From Todiramphus chloris collaris (lineage: Eukaryota; Chordata; Aves; Coraciiformes; Alcedinidae), in the NCBI GenBank assembly GCA_025345505.1, contig JANVCC010000185.1, positions 3,712,500 through 3,776,499 on the forward strand: 64,000 nucleotides of DNA. Reading direction: 5' to 3'. The notes below the pieces were generated by a model. It ran no database searches, had not been told where the DNA came from, and saw only the letters and a list, made by a program, of their open reading frames with translations. Positions 50,301-62,645 of this stretch are shown piece by piece (position 1 is the stretch's first letter; every line of letters begins with the position of its first letter). Made by a program: the position numbers and the translations under genes.

Positions 50301-53104
50301 GCCTGAGCAGAGTCCTCTTCTGTGGACCTGACCCAGAAAATGCTGGTGATGATGGGAGCTGGTCCTCTGGCTTTGCTGAGCTCTGGATCAGGTCCTCGGT
50401 TTGAAGGGGAGGACGCATCTGGCCTGACCCAGGCTGAAGTTTTATGAGCTGAAAGAGGGAGAGGAGCATCCAACTCTCAAGCAAATAAAAACCAAGTACA
50501 TCTTAAACAATGGCTTTGGGACCTGGCTCAGGTTTTTGTCTCCAGGAATACCTACTGGCTTGCAGAGCAACCTGGCAGCTTTCCTTCCCTGTATAACATG
50601 CAGCTTGGAAGATGACAGCAGCAATAACATGGGATTCCTCAGCAGATAGCAAGTGCCAGCTCGAGAGCAGCATCCATCCCCTGTGACAGCTCTCGGAGTG
50701 CACGGGACAAATGCAAATCACATCCAGTTTTGTGGCTGCAGCTCCTGTGTAGTCTGCCAGCCAGAGCTGGCATCGTGCTGTAATCTATTGAGCAAAGTGC
50801 CTCAGACAGCACTAGATCAGGACTCAGCATGGGAGAATCATTTTCAAACCGAGTTATGTGTTACATTATCCTCGCTTGTTCACAACCAGCTTAAGGAAAA
50901 GATCTGCCCGAAATTAGAAATGACAAAGCAACACTCGTTTCCCCGGTCTGTGTTGCTGTGGGAAGTGTGATTTCATTTTAGCTTGGAGAGATGCTAAAAC
51001 AGAGAGGCAGCTTGAGCTGATGTAAACTTCATCAGAAGACTGGGAAAAAAAAAATCTCCTGTTGCAGGGTCTGCAGTGGATCTGAAGAGGCTGGATCCAG
51101 CTGAACAGCTTCCAAAATCACCCAGAGCAGGAATTCTTGATCGAGGATCTGGGATCAATGGGAGCTCAAAGTGAGGTCACTGCCCGTTTCCACCTGCTCA
51201 GTGCCAAGCTGTCCCAGTGTGATGCTGGCACAGGAGGAAGGATGCTTGTTTCCTTTAGCAATTTTCATGGCATTTTAAACATTTCTCAAAGGTACGGTGT
51301 TCACAGAGTTACTCTTAGCATCTTCTGCCCCCAAACAAGCAAATTATTAAGGACAGCTACCCAAGTTCTGGTCCCTGGGTGCTGGTCTGCCATCCGTGAG
51401 AGCACCCTGGTGTTAAGAATTGATTTAGCTACAAAACAGAGAATGGGTAACGGGAAAAGTCTCTACCTCAGGTACAAACCCTAAGCTGGAATTTGCTCCC
51501 AGGTCGGTGGAGGAGCCAGACTCTCCTATGAGAAGATTCCTGTGACTTGTGCCTCGTGCCCCATGGGACTCTCCTTTTGCAATACACCAACTGGGCTTGA
51601 AACATGCCTCTTTGCACAGCTCGATGCAGAAGCAGAAGGGGCCATTCCAGCTACTGACCCTAAAAAGTCAGCAGCATCTAATTCACTTCTCTGCAAAGGC
51701 TTCCATGGCATACGGAAGGCGCTGTAAAAATCCATCTTCTGCTCTATAACCCATGTCACCGCACCAGATAATTGCCTATCAATGTGCCAGGTTTTTATAA
51801 GGCAATTCATTCTTCTGCACTTGAAGGAGCATACTGTGGAAGGAGAAGAAAAAAAAGAGAGTTTCTTTGTTGTTTTCTAGCTTATTTTAAGCCTCTCCTG
51901 AATTGGTGTTTCCTGTTTTTTACCGGGGGTTTTTAAAGCATCCCACGGCCCATGTGGCATCTTGGTACAATACTGAGGATTGGATGAGAAATGTGGCTGG
52001 TCTGTGTCTGAGCAGCTGATGCTAAAGGAACCAGAGGCAAATTAAAAAACTACCAACTGTGTTTCTTCAGAGGAAAAAGAAAGTTTTTTATGTGCTCAAG
52101 TGCAACAGCACAAGCAAGCAGTGCTAGATTCTGATTTTGATTAATAGTTGGCCAGAGATAATCTTGAACTATTGAAGATTAGGGAAACAGGCCTCCAACA
52201 CTGAAATCTTGGAAGGGAAAAACCTGTCGTTGAGCCAAAAAGCTCAAACACCAGCTTAGAAACAAAATAAGAAAGCAAAATTGATGTGAACAGAGTCTCA
52301 GCTGGTGACAGCAACGTTGAAGGCTGTGGAGCTGTGTGGCATCCACAGACAGCACATTCGGCTCAGAAAGGCTGAGGGCTGATGTCCTTGAAATGGGAAA
52401 CAGGAAGGATCATCAGGTATTTTCTCCTGCTATAAGGTGGGGATTTGAAATGCATATACTTCCACCAAAAGCTTAAAATTCTGCAGCAGTGAGAACCCTG
52501 CAGTGCCCACCACAGCCCCTGTGTCGATGGGAGCTGCTGGAGAGGAGCCTGTGGCAGCCAGAGCAGCGAGGAGCTTCCCTGGGGGGATGCTTTTGTCCTT
52601 CATCTCAACAGATTTTCCCAGCATGAAGGTTTACACCTGATTTGAAGGGCAAGGCTGTTTTTCTACACTCATTTCTGCAGCTGGCCAGGGCTATCTGTCT
52701 CCTTGGGCTACTTGGTGCTGTTCCACCGAAGAGAAAAAGCTGGTATGAGCAGAGCTCCAGCCCAGAACAAGCAGGAACAGTACAGAGGACCCAGCTGCAG
52801 TGCGAGAGACCTGTGGGGCAGCCTGAGCTGCCTCCAGCTTATTCCCAGTCCCACGCAGATGCCATTAAGCACACCAGGCAAAAAAAAGCAATTGAGTTTA
52901 GTAACCAGCACTCGTGGAGTCTCACCGATCTGGCCCTATAACAGAAGTCGTCATATTGGAAGCTGAACTGAGAGCACTCAAGTCTGGTGGTATCCAAAGA
53001 GCTGCCAGAACTCCAGCGAGAGCTGGTCCAGAGACCCCAGAGCCTGCTGGTGAGTCCCAAGGGACTTGCCTGTAGCATGCAGCCTGATCTGAGCATGCCA
53101 GCAT

Positions 53105-53245
53105 CTCCACCTCAGGCTCGATTTAAATTCTCCAAGCAATTAGGGATGCATTATATCCCTGGGGAATCTGTTCCAAGGCTTAATTGTGCTCACTGTGAGA
53201 AAAGGATGGCCTATTTTCAGTTTTTATTTTCTGTACATGTTTCAA
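53105..53245 (-). mobile_element. Old CR1/L3-type LINE fragment, minus strand
   Basis: The words 'aattctccaagcaattaggg', 'ccctggggaatctgttccaa' and 'gcttaattgtgctcactgtg' match the reverse complement of the CR1 3' region, in which this stretch usually reads as an aatctgttccagtgcttaac type phrase. Edges are uncertain because divergence is high. The piece lacks the terminal 8-mer tail. It is a dead relic, older than the two plus-strand copies by appearance. Confidence 0.75.
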
Positions 53246-53814
53246 GGTGGTGCAATGAGGAAGAAGAATAAGATCGACAAAATGCTGTGAAGATCATTAG
53301 GAAGTTATACACAGCTAGGGCCAGTTTCTTCCCTCTTACACCAAAATAACTCCCTGAGTAAGATTTAAAAGCTTTCCTCGGGTCTCTGAGAGCAGGACTG
53401 ACCTTGGCTGATTGAGTTCTCAGACTAAAATCTTTTGCAAACCACATGGCTTTTCTCACCAAGAATTTGGACAATTATTTCTGCAGTGGAAAAAAGGCAG
53501 CACTGGTACCTCTGTGCAAATAAACCAGCAAATGAATGCAATGAACACGCCATCGGTGGTAACCAGCATCACCACCCAGTGACAACAGCAGCAAGGTAGT
53601 TTTCCAGTTGTAGCTCTTCAAGAGAATCTAATTATCAGGAATCAGGACCAAGACTGGCTTCCAAAGCTGTTCGCACAACTCCCTAAGAAACCCACCAGTT
53701 TGCTTTGTCTATAAATCTCCTCAAGGATGCAGAGACATCTCAACATGCTTGGTCCTTCTTCTGTCTTGGGAGATCTCAAATTGTGTAGGGGGGAAATTCC
53801 CTTACTGGTCTTTA

Positions 53815-54120
53815 TTCCTTAAGCAGGTCCAGTTGTAAAGTTACTGATAGAGGGTTTCTTTATTCCATTAGTGTATGTTTGATGATAGCTAATAATTGTG
53901 ATTATGACTACACGTATCCAAGTTTAAGAAGAGATCCCTTAAATATTACTTTCCTTTGCTTCAGATATTAAAGACATATGCTTTTGAGCATGCCATAAAT
54001 GTCTTATTATGAGAGAAGGACTCGATTTAATAGCATAGGTTTTATTCATTTCTTAAAAATATTAGCCAATTATTGAAAACATACTTGCTGAAACTTAGCA
54101 AATCTGAAAGGGGTCTGTAC
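53815..54120. promoter_or_regulatory. 300-bp AT-rich block, enhancer-like
   Basis: A long stretch with CATTAGTG, GCTAATAATTG, TGATTATG, TTAAATATTAC, CATAAATG, TTTAATAGC and CCAATTATTG cores, clearly lower in GC than both sides. Could be a conserved enhancer or simply an AT-rich old repeat; no coding potential is seen. Confidence 0.15.
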
Positions 54121-54280
54121 CTACAGCGCAGTTAATCCTCAATAGATTTCTTTAACAGTTTGTTGGAATAGATTTAACCTGCAGTCAGAGCCAGTGTTGG
54201 GAGCAGGCAGGAGCTGGGTGTGCAGGGTCCGTGCTGCCACCCTTGCCAGCTCCTCCCCGGGTCTAACGCTGGCTCTGCTG

Positions 54281-54303
54281 TCTGTCCATCTGTCCGTCCA
54301 TCC
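54281..54303. repeat. Short TCCR microsatellite
   Basis: TCTGTCCATCTGTCCGTCC followed by ATCC forms an imperfect tetranucleotide array (units TCTG, TCCA, TCTG, TCCG, TCCA) of about 23 bases. Confidence 0.6.
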
Positions 54304-56403
54304 AGACCAGTACAGGTGGCACACTGGGTGCCCAGGAGATGCTGAACAGCAACTCTGCACCTGTAGTTGCGAGGCAATACCAACCTCACCCAGGACAGAT
54401 CATTTGCCAGCACTTGCAAGAGACCTGTCCTCCCACATCACCTGCACAGTGCCCAAAGGAGAAGGGACCTTCCTCCACACTCCTAGTTACAAAGACAAAG
54501 CAGTCCCTTCAAAGTCCCCTCGGGAATTCAGGGAGATATCTACCCATCTGAACCACGAGCAATGCACTCAGACCTTCTATTCAGGGCTGACATAATTCTG
54601 GCATCAAAGTGGGCAGTGCCCGGCCCTGCATATCACAGACTCTGTTCTGACCTGTACCTGGGGGAAAAGACAGTCAAAATAAACAAAACAGCAGCATCTG
54701 TACAAGGCGAAGGGCAGCAGGAGCTGCTGTTTGCTGCAGGCTGCTTACTGGGTACATCCCACTGCCCTCCTGCTTATCCCTGCCAGCTCTGAGCTGAGCA
54801 CATGCTTCTCAGCCCTGGTTGTTCCCAGCTGACTTCTCCCACACATACAGACTCCTTTCCTCATTTTCTCCTCCCTCATGGCAGGGCCAAGGTTTTTCTT
54901 AGAGGCGGATCCCTGGGAGTGAATACTCCTTCTGCAGTCAAGCCTCATGATGGAGGAGGAGGACACTGGCCAGCGAGCTCCCAGCTCCTCTGCAGAGCAG
55001 TGAGCAGCAGCATCCGTAGCTGCTCAGACCCACAAAGCAGAGCTGAGGTGATGGCTTTTCAGAGTCATTCCCCTCCCCTGAGCCCTGAGCTGCTGAATCG
55101 GCTGTGCCCAGAATTCCTGCTGCGCATGCAGGTTTATGTTGGCATGTTCAGCGTGAGCTGCAAGGGCCAAGGCAAACAAAAGGGGAGAAGTGATTCTAAT
55201 TATTTGATGCATTAAGAGCAGTGACATTTCCAGGAAAAGCACAAGGGGTGAGATGAGGTTTTTTTTTCTTTTGTGTGTTGGAGCACATGTCTTTGATTTT
55301 TTTTTCTAGCTCCTATACAAAGCATCACTTGTGAGCTGTGGTCAGAGATGTAGAGGATAAAAGGCAGCAACAGCAGCAGAGCTGATGGCCACGTGGATGC
55401 CACCTCTGGGAGAGGGGTGAGATGTGGATTCACGAGGAACCTGCTCTATTGACAAAGGAAACATTGCTCGTGGTGCTGGGGGAAATGTGCTCTTAAAGCT
55501 GAGAGCTTTGAACGGTGCTGCAACAAAGCCCCTCATTTATTGTGCATCAGCAGAATTCAGCTAAGCTGGAAATTTCCCAAACACATCTTTACCTGCAGCA
55601 GCACTGCCAGCCCCAGCTCCCTGGTGGGGTTTCAGACCATCCTTTCTGCTTCTGCTTGCTAATTTTAGCAGACTGCTGTAGCAGTCTAGGCCCTGCCAGG
55701 GTGCTCAACTCGGTAAGCCCAGCTGCTACCTGGGGACTCCTTCTGTCCCAGAGCCTGGCCTCCCCGGAGCAGGAATGGCTGCTCCTCCATGTGAGACTTT
55801 GGCCATGGCCTTTCATCAGTCCAGGAGCACATACATGGGGAGCAGAGCTGGGCCTGGGGCATGCCTGCTCACTGGCTTGCCCAAATTTCCCCCCCAGTTG
55901 CTCCAGTGATATCCATAATATCCATATTCTCCTGCCCTGACCTAAGGGAAAGTTAAAGTGGAGCCTGAAAGAGCTGTGCGAGTCCAAACCTTCCACCTAA
56001 TTCTGCTGGGAAAAGCATCCCTTCTGCAGACATGTCTCATTTCTGTGGCTTAGCCTGGCCTCTGCCTAAAGCAACGCGGGTAAAACGCATCCTCTTCTGC
56101 AACTCAAATAACTCCGCTCACGTGCAACATCTTTCCAGGTCAGTGAAGTGAATTCAACAGCAGCCAGCGGCCGTTGGCAGGGCAGGCACCAGGCAGCTGC
56201 CCGTGAGCCGTGGGTGTCGTGGGCAGACGGGATGCTGGGCAGGTGTGTGGTGACCGAGGGAACCCACACGGTCCCCAGCAGGTACCTGCCTGTCCAGGGC
56301 CATCACCCAGCCCGTCAGAAGATATTAACAGCAGCATTCAGCTCCTCCGCTGCCTTGCAGCATCCCACCTCCAGTTCGTTTGCCTCTCCTGAGTGGATCG
56401 CAC

Positions 56404-56535
56404 GCTGCAGCAATTACCTAGCAAAAAGAAGATAATTAAAAGGCTCATTAATAGGGTAATTGGAAAACGGTTCATTAATGGGGTAACTCATTACTAGGAT
56501 CTCTGGTTAATCACTTAACCGGAGATCTCCCTTTG
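56404..56535. promoter_or_regulatory. Homeodomain-type repeat cluster with 13-bp inverted repeat
   Basis: GGCTCATTAATAGGGTAAT (56442-56460) recurs as GGTTCATTAATGGGGTAAC (56469-56487; 16 of 19 identical, period 27), and CTCATTACTAGG (56487-56498) matches the start of copy one at 11 of 12. Right after it GATCTCTGGTTAA (56498-56510) and TTAACCGGAGATC (56515-56527) form an inverted repeat, 12 of 13 paired around TCAC, the exception being a T-G wobble. GCAATTACC and GATAATTAAA lie upstream. TAAT density suggests an enhancer bound by homeodomain factors. The GTTAATCACTTAAC core resembles an HNF1 site but has one extra central base. Function is inference. Confidence 0.35.
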
Positions 56536-57653
56536 ACGCAGTAAATGCAGAAGAAACAGGGAAGAGGTCTGGGCGTCCCGAGGTTGTCCTTGATGGCTGA
56601 GAGAGGAAAGGAACCACTCTGTGGGGTTTGCCAGGTGAGGTTTGGGAACCCACGCAAATGCTGGTGACCCAGGGAGTGAAGCAGAGGTTGCTATGAAGCT
56701 CAATTACAGTCCTGAGCAGCGAGCTTACCGCAGATGCTTTGTGCTAGAACTTGATGCCTCGTTACTAATGTCAGCACAAAGCGTCTTAGCCTGGGGTAGA
56801 TCATACTGATTTGAGCCAGGAGCATTGCTGGGTTTAGCTCCAGCTCAAACTGGACCTTAGCCAGCAAAGGCCCAGCTGCTGTGAGGGGAGGGTAAGGATC
56901 ACCGCATGCCCTGCACTGAAAATTGGGGAAATCGGGAAGGATGTAACTAAAATGGTGAGCAGTTCTGGAGGGAGGAGGATGAAGGAAAAAAGAAGCCCTA
57001 CATTAAGTTCTGTCGTGTCAAGGAGAATGCTGGTTGCTGCAGTGAGAAAGCTGGGGGTCAGCCAGCTGGCCCAAGGCCACCAAGGATGGTCTCACAGGTC
57101 CCCTCGTTGCAGATCCATGTGCAAAGCGACTCTGAGTGAAGACAACTCATTGAGCAAGGCAGGGAGGAGCAGCAGGCTGTGAAGTGCTGTTAGGGACACA
57201 GCTGGCAAGCCACCCAGCCATGCAGGCCCACACAGCTCATTTTCCATGCAAAAGGGCCAGAATCCACTGGCCAGACAGTCCTGCCTGCAAGGAGCTGGGT
57301 GCAGACTAGAAAATAGCCCTGAAGTTCATGAGAAGGTCAAGTTTCTGGCGTGCTGTTCGGTATGGGCTGTCCAGTGGTGCCTCCACAGGAGGCAGGACCA
57401 TGCATGCTGGAGCTAAAGCAGAGGAGATAAACCCTAGTCCCACCATGAACTGCAAAAACGCAGGGATATAGAAGCACAATCGTGCAGATGAGCTTTCTGA
57501 AAAGGTTTTTCACTTCTCTTTATATGGCACCGTGGGCCAACCCTTTCTTGAGCTTTCTCAAGCTTTGGTAGCGTGGAAGATGGAAAGGCTGGAAAGAAAT
57601 AAAATTTGCATGGGAAAAGAGAAAAGAAGCATTTCTGACCATTCCCAAGCATC

Positions 57654-57669
57654 TTTTTTTTTTTTTTTT
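57654..57669. repeat. T16 homopolymer
   Basis: Sixteen consecutive T, followed by CCAGGTTG. Simple homopolymer; on the minus strand it is an A-tail-like run without a recognisable repeat body next to it. Confidence 0.9.
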
Positions 57670-58576
57670 CCAGGTTGTTCTGTTAGCTTTGGTTGTTGGG
57701 GGCTATTTTTATTTACATGGCTTCAGATTGCTTTCTCATTCATGAAAAACATGTGTTCTGTACATAGTTCAAAGAACAGGGGAAGTGGTGGAAGAATCCC
57801 ATCAGCCCTCCACGCTCACATCTCTTGTTGGCAGTGGGGGAGAGAACACGAAGCTGGATCCCAGGGGAACAGGGCAAGGAGATGTAAAGAGATGGAAGGA
57901 GCTGGGAGCAACGGGGTTGGAGGAGGAGAAGGAAAAACAGCAGGCAAGTCCCCTTGCTATAGAGGATCTTCAGTAAGAGACTGATGTGGAGCAGGCGCCC
58001 TTATTTCCAGAGGAATCTGGGTCTCGTTTAGTGTTAATTCAGCCCTGGGAGCAGGAAAAACATGTCAGGAAAATGAAGGTGGCTTTTTGACACGTGCCCT
58101 GAAGGGAAGGCTCAGGCACTGGGGGGGTGCGAGTGGGTGGGGGCCAGGGCCAGGCAGGTTTTTCTCCTCGATCGTAGCAGCTGATGCAGGAGAGCATCAG
58201 GCCCTGGTTGTCCCTGGAGCATGGGCTGGGGATTTGGAGAGCACTTGTGCTTTTTGCACGTTCGGCTGCTGCGAGCCGGGAAGTGCCGATGGGTGAGACG
58301 CTCAAATCCCCTCTGCAAAGACTGTGGTCTTTTACCAGCCAGCCTTCCTCTAAGCTCTGCACCTGCAGTTCTAGACATGCCAAACTCCGAGTGCTTTAGG
58401 GGAAAAAAAAAGAGAGAGAGAATAAAAAAAAACCAAAACAAAAGAGCTAGCTCACAGGGTGACCAAGTTCTCTTCAGCAGGAGCCACCTGAATGCATCGT
58501 TTCTGCCTCTGCTGCTTCTAAAATCAGGCAGTGCGGGTGTGGTGAGATCAGACGTGAACCTCCCCTTCTGAACCCG

Positions 58577-59000
58577 TGTGGGCTGGAACCCCTCTGCTTG
58601 GAGGCCAGGCTGGGAGAGTTGGGCTTCTTCAGCCTGGAGAAGAGAAGGCTCCAGAGAGACCTTACTGCAGCCTTTCTGGACTTCAAGGGGCCTGTCGGAA
58701 AGATGGGGACAATCATTTTAGCAGGGCCTGTTGGGACAGGACAAGGGGTGATGGGTTTAAACTAAAAGAGAGAAGATTTAGACTGGAAAGAAGGAATAAA
58801 TGTTTTATATTGAGGGTGGTGAGAGCCTGGCCCAGGCTGCCCAGAGAGGTGGTCGCTGCCCCATCCCTGGCACCATTGCAGGGGAGGTTGCCTGGGGCTC
58901 TGAGCACCCTGCTCTAGCTGCAGATGGCCCTGTCCCTGCAGGGGGGTTGGACCAGATGAGCCTGAAAGGTTCCTCCCCACCCAAACCATGCTATGATTCT
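58577..59000 (+). mobile_element. CR1 LINE fragment, 5'-truncated, 3' end with tail
   Basis: A well-preserved CR1 3' region: 'gcttcttcagcctggagaag', 'gcctgttgggacaggacaag', 'ggtgatgggtttaaactaaa', 'aggctgcccagagaggtggt', 'ccctgcaggggggttggacc' and a terminal 'ccatgctatgattct', the characteristic CR1 end. It is the longest and best preserved CR1 in the window. Open frames of 113 codons plus and 75 minus inside it are repeat by-products. The copy is truncated and cannot move. Confidence 0.96.
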
Positions 59001-59389
59001 AGCTCCCATTTTTAGGCACCTGGTCCAGGCTAAACCTAAAGAAGACAGGCAGGAAAGGCCAGCTCAGAGGCTTTCATCTCTTTTCTGGACTCCTGTATGG
59101 AAGGAATCATTGAGCAACAGCAGCCAAGCCCTCATGGAATAACACCCCATGGTTGAACCCTCCTGGAGACATCCTCTGCAGTGCTGACTGAGCAACCTGC
59201 AGCTCACCTGGTGTCAGCAGCAGCAAATGCTGGGGGAAAGCACCACTCCAGTCCCTCACAATGACCTTAAGGGGCTTTGGGGCAGGGTCAAAGCAGGCAC
59301 AGCAAGTTGCATGTGGAAAATCAGATGTGCAGATTGAGGGGGCAGCTTTCTAAAGCCTGGATCTCTCAGGGCACTCGAATGAAAAACCA

Positions 59390-59700
59390 CAAAATTTGTA
59401 TTTCATTGCCTCAGCTTGACTCTTTCTCCTCCACACTTATATTGATTCACCAGAACTTTCTAAATACAGTTAATAACATTTTTCAGTGTTTATATTTGCA
59501 GTACTTATGTTTATTAAGGAAAGGCTTTTTCTTTTAATATTGGCCCTTTCTGTTTCCTTCAGCTGGCAAACAACTCCCAGAAGCTTGTACTGATTGTGAT
59601 CAGATGCCTAAAACTTTCCACATATGATGCCAAATTAACATCTCTGACTTGCAAATGGCTGTGGATAAATGTTTGTATATCTAGGAAAAACAAAGGCTAA
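59390..59700. promoter_or_regulatory. 300-bp AT-rich block
   Basis: Lower GC than both sides with many TTAATA, TTTATATT and CAAATTAAC words. No coding frame or known repeat is recognised. Either an old unclassified repeat or enhancer-like DNA. Confidence 0.12.
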
Positions 59701-61357
59701 GGAAAAGATACTCAGTGCTGTGTGTGCAATTGAAAATGCCTTTCTACTTCTCCGTTAGAGCCACGACAAAATGAGAGGTGGAGGATGAGAAGGTGGGAGG
59801 GGAAGGATCCAGCTCTGCCCTTACTGCCCAGATCCACGTGCCCATGATGATTCCAGGAGGCTGGAGATGGGAAAAGTCTCATAGCGCAACAAAAGGATGA
59901 AAAAGGGGGGTCAGCAAACTGCATGTCCGTGGAGGATGACAGCACACTCCTGCTTTTGAGGGTAATAAATAAGGGAAAAGCTCCCAGAGCAGTGGTTAAA
60001 CCAAGAAGAATGGCAAAGGGCGTTCTCTAACATCTGCTGCCTTTAAAAACATATGTCTCTGAAATATAAGCACTGCACAGGACTCTCTGAAGGTCTTGTT
60101 TGGTCCCTGCTTTGGGAAGAGAGTTGAGGCTCAGGGAACTGTGGAGCAGGGGTGGGGAGGATGGAGGCTACCCAGCTGTACCACACTCCCTTCGCAAGGA
60201 CAGCGGCAGGGTGGGGATGGTGCTGATGGAGAAGGTCTCTGGGAGTTTGCCATGAGCTGCACCTTGTGCCCAGGAGCAAAGGTAGATGGAGGTGAGGTAT
60301 CAGCCAGGGCACACCTTGCTGAGCAAATACAGCCTGATTAAATCTGTCTATTCCACCTCTAACGGCTTCTCCAACAGTCATTTGTGTCTTTACCGAGCAT
60401 CCACGTGTGTCTTGTTATCCCCAGATCCTTTCTCTGATCTGGGGACTCAGTGAGTGGCTCATGACAAGTGCCCCTCTGTGCCCAGTTTGCCACCTCATGC
60501 CAAGCCAGACACAGTGGAATTGAGGATGAAAAGCGAGTCTTAGCAATTAGATGTGTGTCTAGGAGCCTCTTTCATAGTTCTCTCACACTGATTCGGCTGG
60601 TTGGCTAATCAGGTGTTGATGAAACTGATGCACAGTTGGGGAATGTTACTCATCTGCAGCTTGGCATCTTCAACAGGATATGTCATGGGAATGTGGAAGG
60701 TATAAGAAGGCTGATTTCTACATGCAGAGCTGCAGCATTTGAGGGAGGAGACGAAATTCAGATGCAGATTTACAAAGACCGTTGCTGAAGATGCTTGCTC
60801 AGCTCTCACATTTCTCCACAAAGAAAAAAAATCCCTGCTCAGCCCAAACTACCAAAGCTTCCTAACTCTTCTAACTCCATCCTAAAAGCACATCTTGCCT
60901 TGATGACAACCCCATCTGTCTTATTCCCTGTCCCAGCAGTGGCATCACAAAGTCCCAACATGAGCGTCCATGGCTCCCCGGGACACTCCTTACTCCCTGG
61001 GAGGCTGCGTCTCCGGGAGTACACACGGATGGGACTGCCAGCACCACGTCCCTGCCATGTCACCAGGGTTCAGTTCGCAGGCCGGTCACATGCAGATAAG
61101 GTCTGAGTCTCCATGTGGCACCCGTTCACCCGCCGAGCACCACAGACCGAGCTTCAAAGCAAGCTCTGCATCCTTTTTCCTTCTGAGCAGCATATGGTCC
61201 AGAGCAGAGACAAATTCCACAGCCGAGGTTGCCATCTGGGCTCTGTCCATCTGTACTGAAGCATTTAGCTGCAGCTGATGAAACATGAGGGCTGGAGCTG
61301 AATTTTCCAATAGCTCATAAATGTTTAGCAAAACTATCCACTCGGTGTTATGAATTT

Positions 61358-61363
61358 AATAAA
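61358..61363 (+). terminator. Possible polyadenylation signal
   Basis: AATAAA is followed at once by a G/U-rich stretch of about 17 bases (61364-61380). A real site would usually leave 10-30 bases before the G/U-rich element, and no transcript is identified upstream, so support is weak. Confidence 0.12.
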
Positions 61364-62542
61364 GTTTTTGTTGTTCTTGTAATGTCCTGTACTCAGAATA
61401 ATGCCCGACGAAGCATAGGAGCAAGCTCTGCTTTCAGTTAGTCTGGATTTCTAGAGGCTATACCCCATGTTTCTGCTCGTGGAAATATGAGGAGAAGATG
61501 GTCTGTAATTTTAATTGCTATTTAAAATACCCGTAAATGAAAGTGGGCTTTCTGGCTGGTTGGGAAGCTGAGCTGTTGGCAGATGTTTCCAAATGCCTCA
61601 TTAGAAATGCAAACAAAACAGAGTTTTTGCGCTCAGAAATTTGCCAGGGGATGCAGAAGAAAGCAATAAAGCTCTGTTAGGTGATTCACGGGGTATCCTC
61701 CCAGGAGAATGAAAAAATATGTATTTACCATCTGGTGCAATCAGATGCCTTCCAAAATCCCCCAAACCCACCCCTTTATCCTCAGAAATATCTTCACGAG
61801 CAAGCGGCAGAGGTGTCCTTAGAGGCATCCAGAGCAGGGCCAAATTGCACCAGAGGAACAAATCTCTCCTTTCCTCTCCATGTTCTGTTTCTAATTTATG
61901 CTAATTATGGACATGTTATTTTTAATATATCCTGTGATGGGATTTACCCTGTGATGAGGAAAAGGGCTGGTCCCATGGTTACAGCAGGAGAAGAGGACTC
62001 AGGTTGTCTGAGCTTTGTTCACTGGTGGCTCTTTGCCTTTCTTGGGGCACAAATTGGGTCCATCCCTTTTGGTGCACAGCAAAGCTCCTTCAGACCATCT
62101 CATTTTCAGACACTACCATTCCCCTTCCTGCAGAAACAGTGCTATCTTGTAAATAAAGGCAATATCTCCCTGGTTAAGAGCCAAAACCCATTGCATAAGT
62201 GATTCCTGGACGTGCTGAGCCTTTGGGGTCAGGCGAGAGCACTGGGAGCAGGAAAGGTGAGTACCAGCCCCGGCGGGAGCAGCAGCTGGGTGTGCAGGAG
62301 CAGATGTTCTGCAGAGGAACATGTCAGGGCGATCCCAAGAGGGACATGCCTTTTTTTTTGTTTTGTTTTTGGTTTTTTTTCTAGGGCTGGGATGATTCTG
62401 ATTCATCCGGACAGCATCTCCTTCGCTGTGGAGAAAGCTTTGCTGCATCCACCGACTCCGGTCCAGATTCAAGCTGAAAGCAAGTGAGGGCAGAGCTACC
62501 TCAGAGGCCACAGTCTGGATGAAGAAATACATTTTTGCCAAG

Positions 62543-62645
62543 ATCATAGAAAGAACATTTAAAGGTCATCTAGTCCAAGGTCCCAGCAGTGAGCAGGGAC
62601 ATCTGCAGCTAGAGCAGATTGCTCAGAGCCCTGCTCAACCTGACC
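62543..62645 (-). mobile_element. CR1 LINE 3'-end fragment, minus strand
   Basis: 'gatcatagaaagaacattta', 'aaggtcatctagtccaaggt', 'cagtgagcagggacatctgc' and 'gattgctcagagccctgctc' are the reverse complement of the CR1 3' end, as seen in the plus-strand copy at 58900-59000. Similarity fades after about 62645, though 62646-62720 may be a more diverged continuation. Only about 100 bases are retained. Confidence 0.92.

Larger units (their letters stand above)
39554..53104. other. Unique noncoding sequence, no gene recognised
   Basis: The longest N-free frame in the window, 222 codons at 41216-41884, lies here; it is Ala/Ser/Gln/Pro-rich, has no domain and overlaps open stretches in other frames, so I do not call it a gene. 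Minus-strand donor-like sites at 42515 (TGG/GTAAGT) and 44218 (CAG/GTGAGA) have no good partners. A strongly T-rich run lies at 49328-49365. Other sites are listed separately. Confidence 0.6.
53246..58576. other. Unique noncoding sequence, no gene recognised
   Basis: No recognisable coding frame; the open stretches reach 150 codons (57532-57984) but that one spans a T16 run and reads poly-Phe. The T16 tract at 57654-57669 followed by CCAG looks like a splice acceptor on the plus strand, with no donor within 150 bases. A GAGAGAGA and A-rich stretch lies at 58400-58440. AT-rich blocks are listed separately. Confidence 0.6.
59001..62542. other. Unique noncoding sequence, no gene recognised
   Basis: No recognisable protein. 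A 173-codon plus-strand stretch (61681-62202) has no domain. AATAAA at 61358-61363 followed by GTTTTTGTTGTTCTTGT looks like a polyadenylation signal with G/U-rich downstream element. AAG/GTGAGT at about 62254-62262 is a strong isolated donor. A T/G-rich run lies at 62350-62381. Confidence 0.55.

Noticed and set aside
58576..58917. 113-codon frame
   Set aside because: It lies inside the plus-strand CR1 fragment and is not a gene.
61681..62202. 173-codon open frame with a hydrophobic middle
   Set aside because: No family, no conserved motif and no clear boundary signals; hydrophobicity comes from T-rich DNA.
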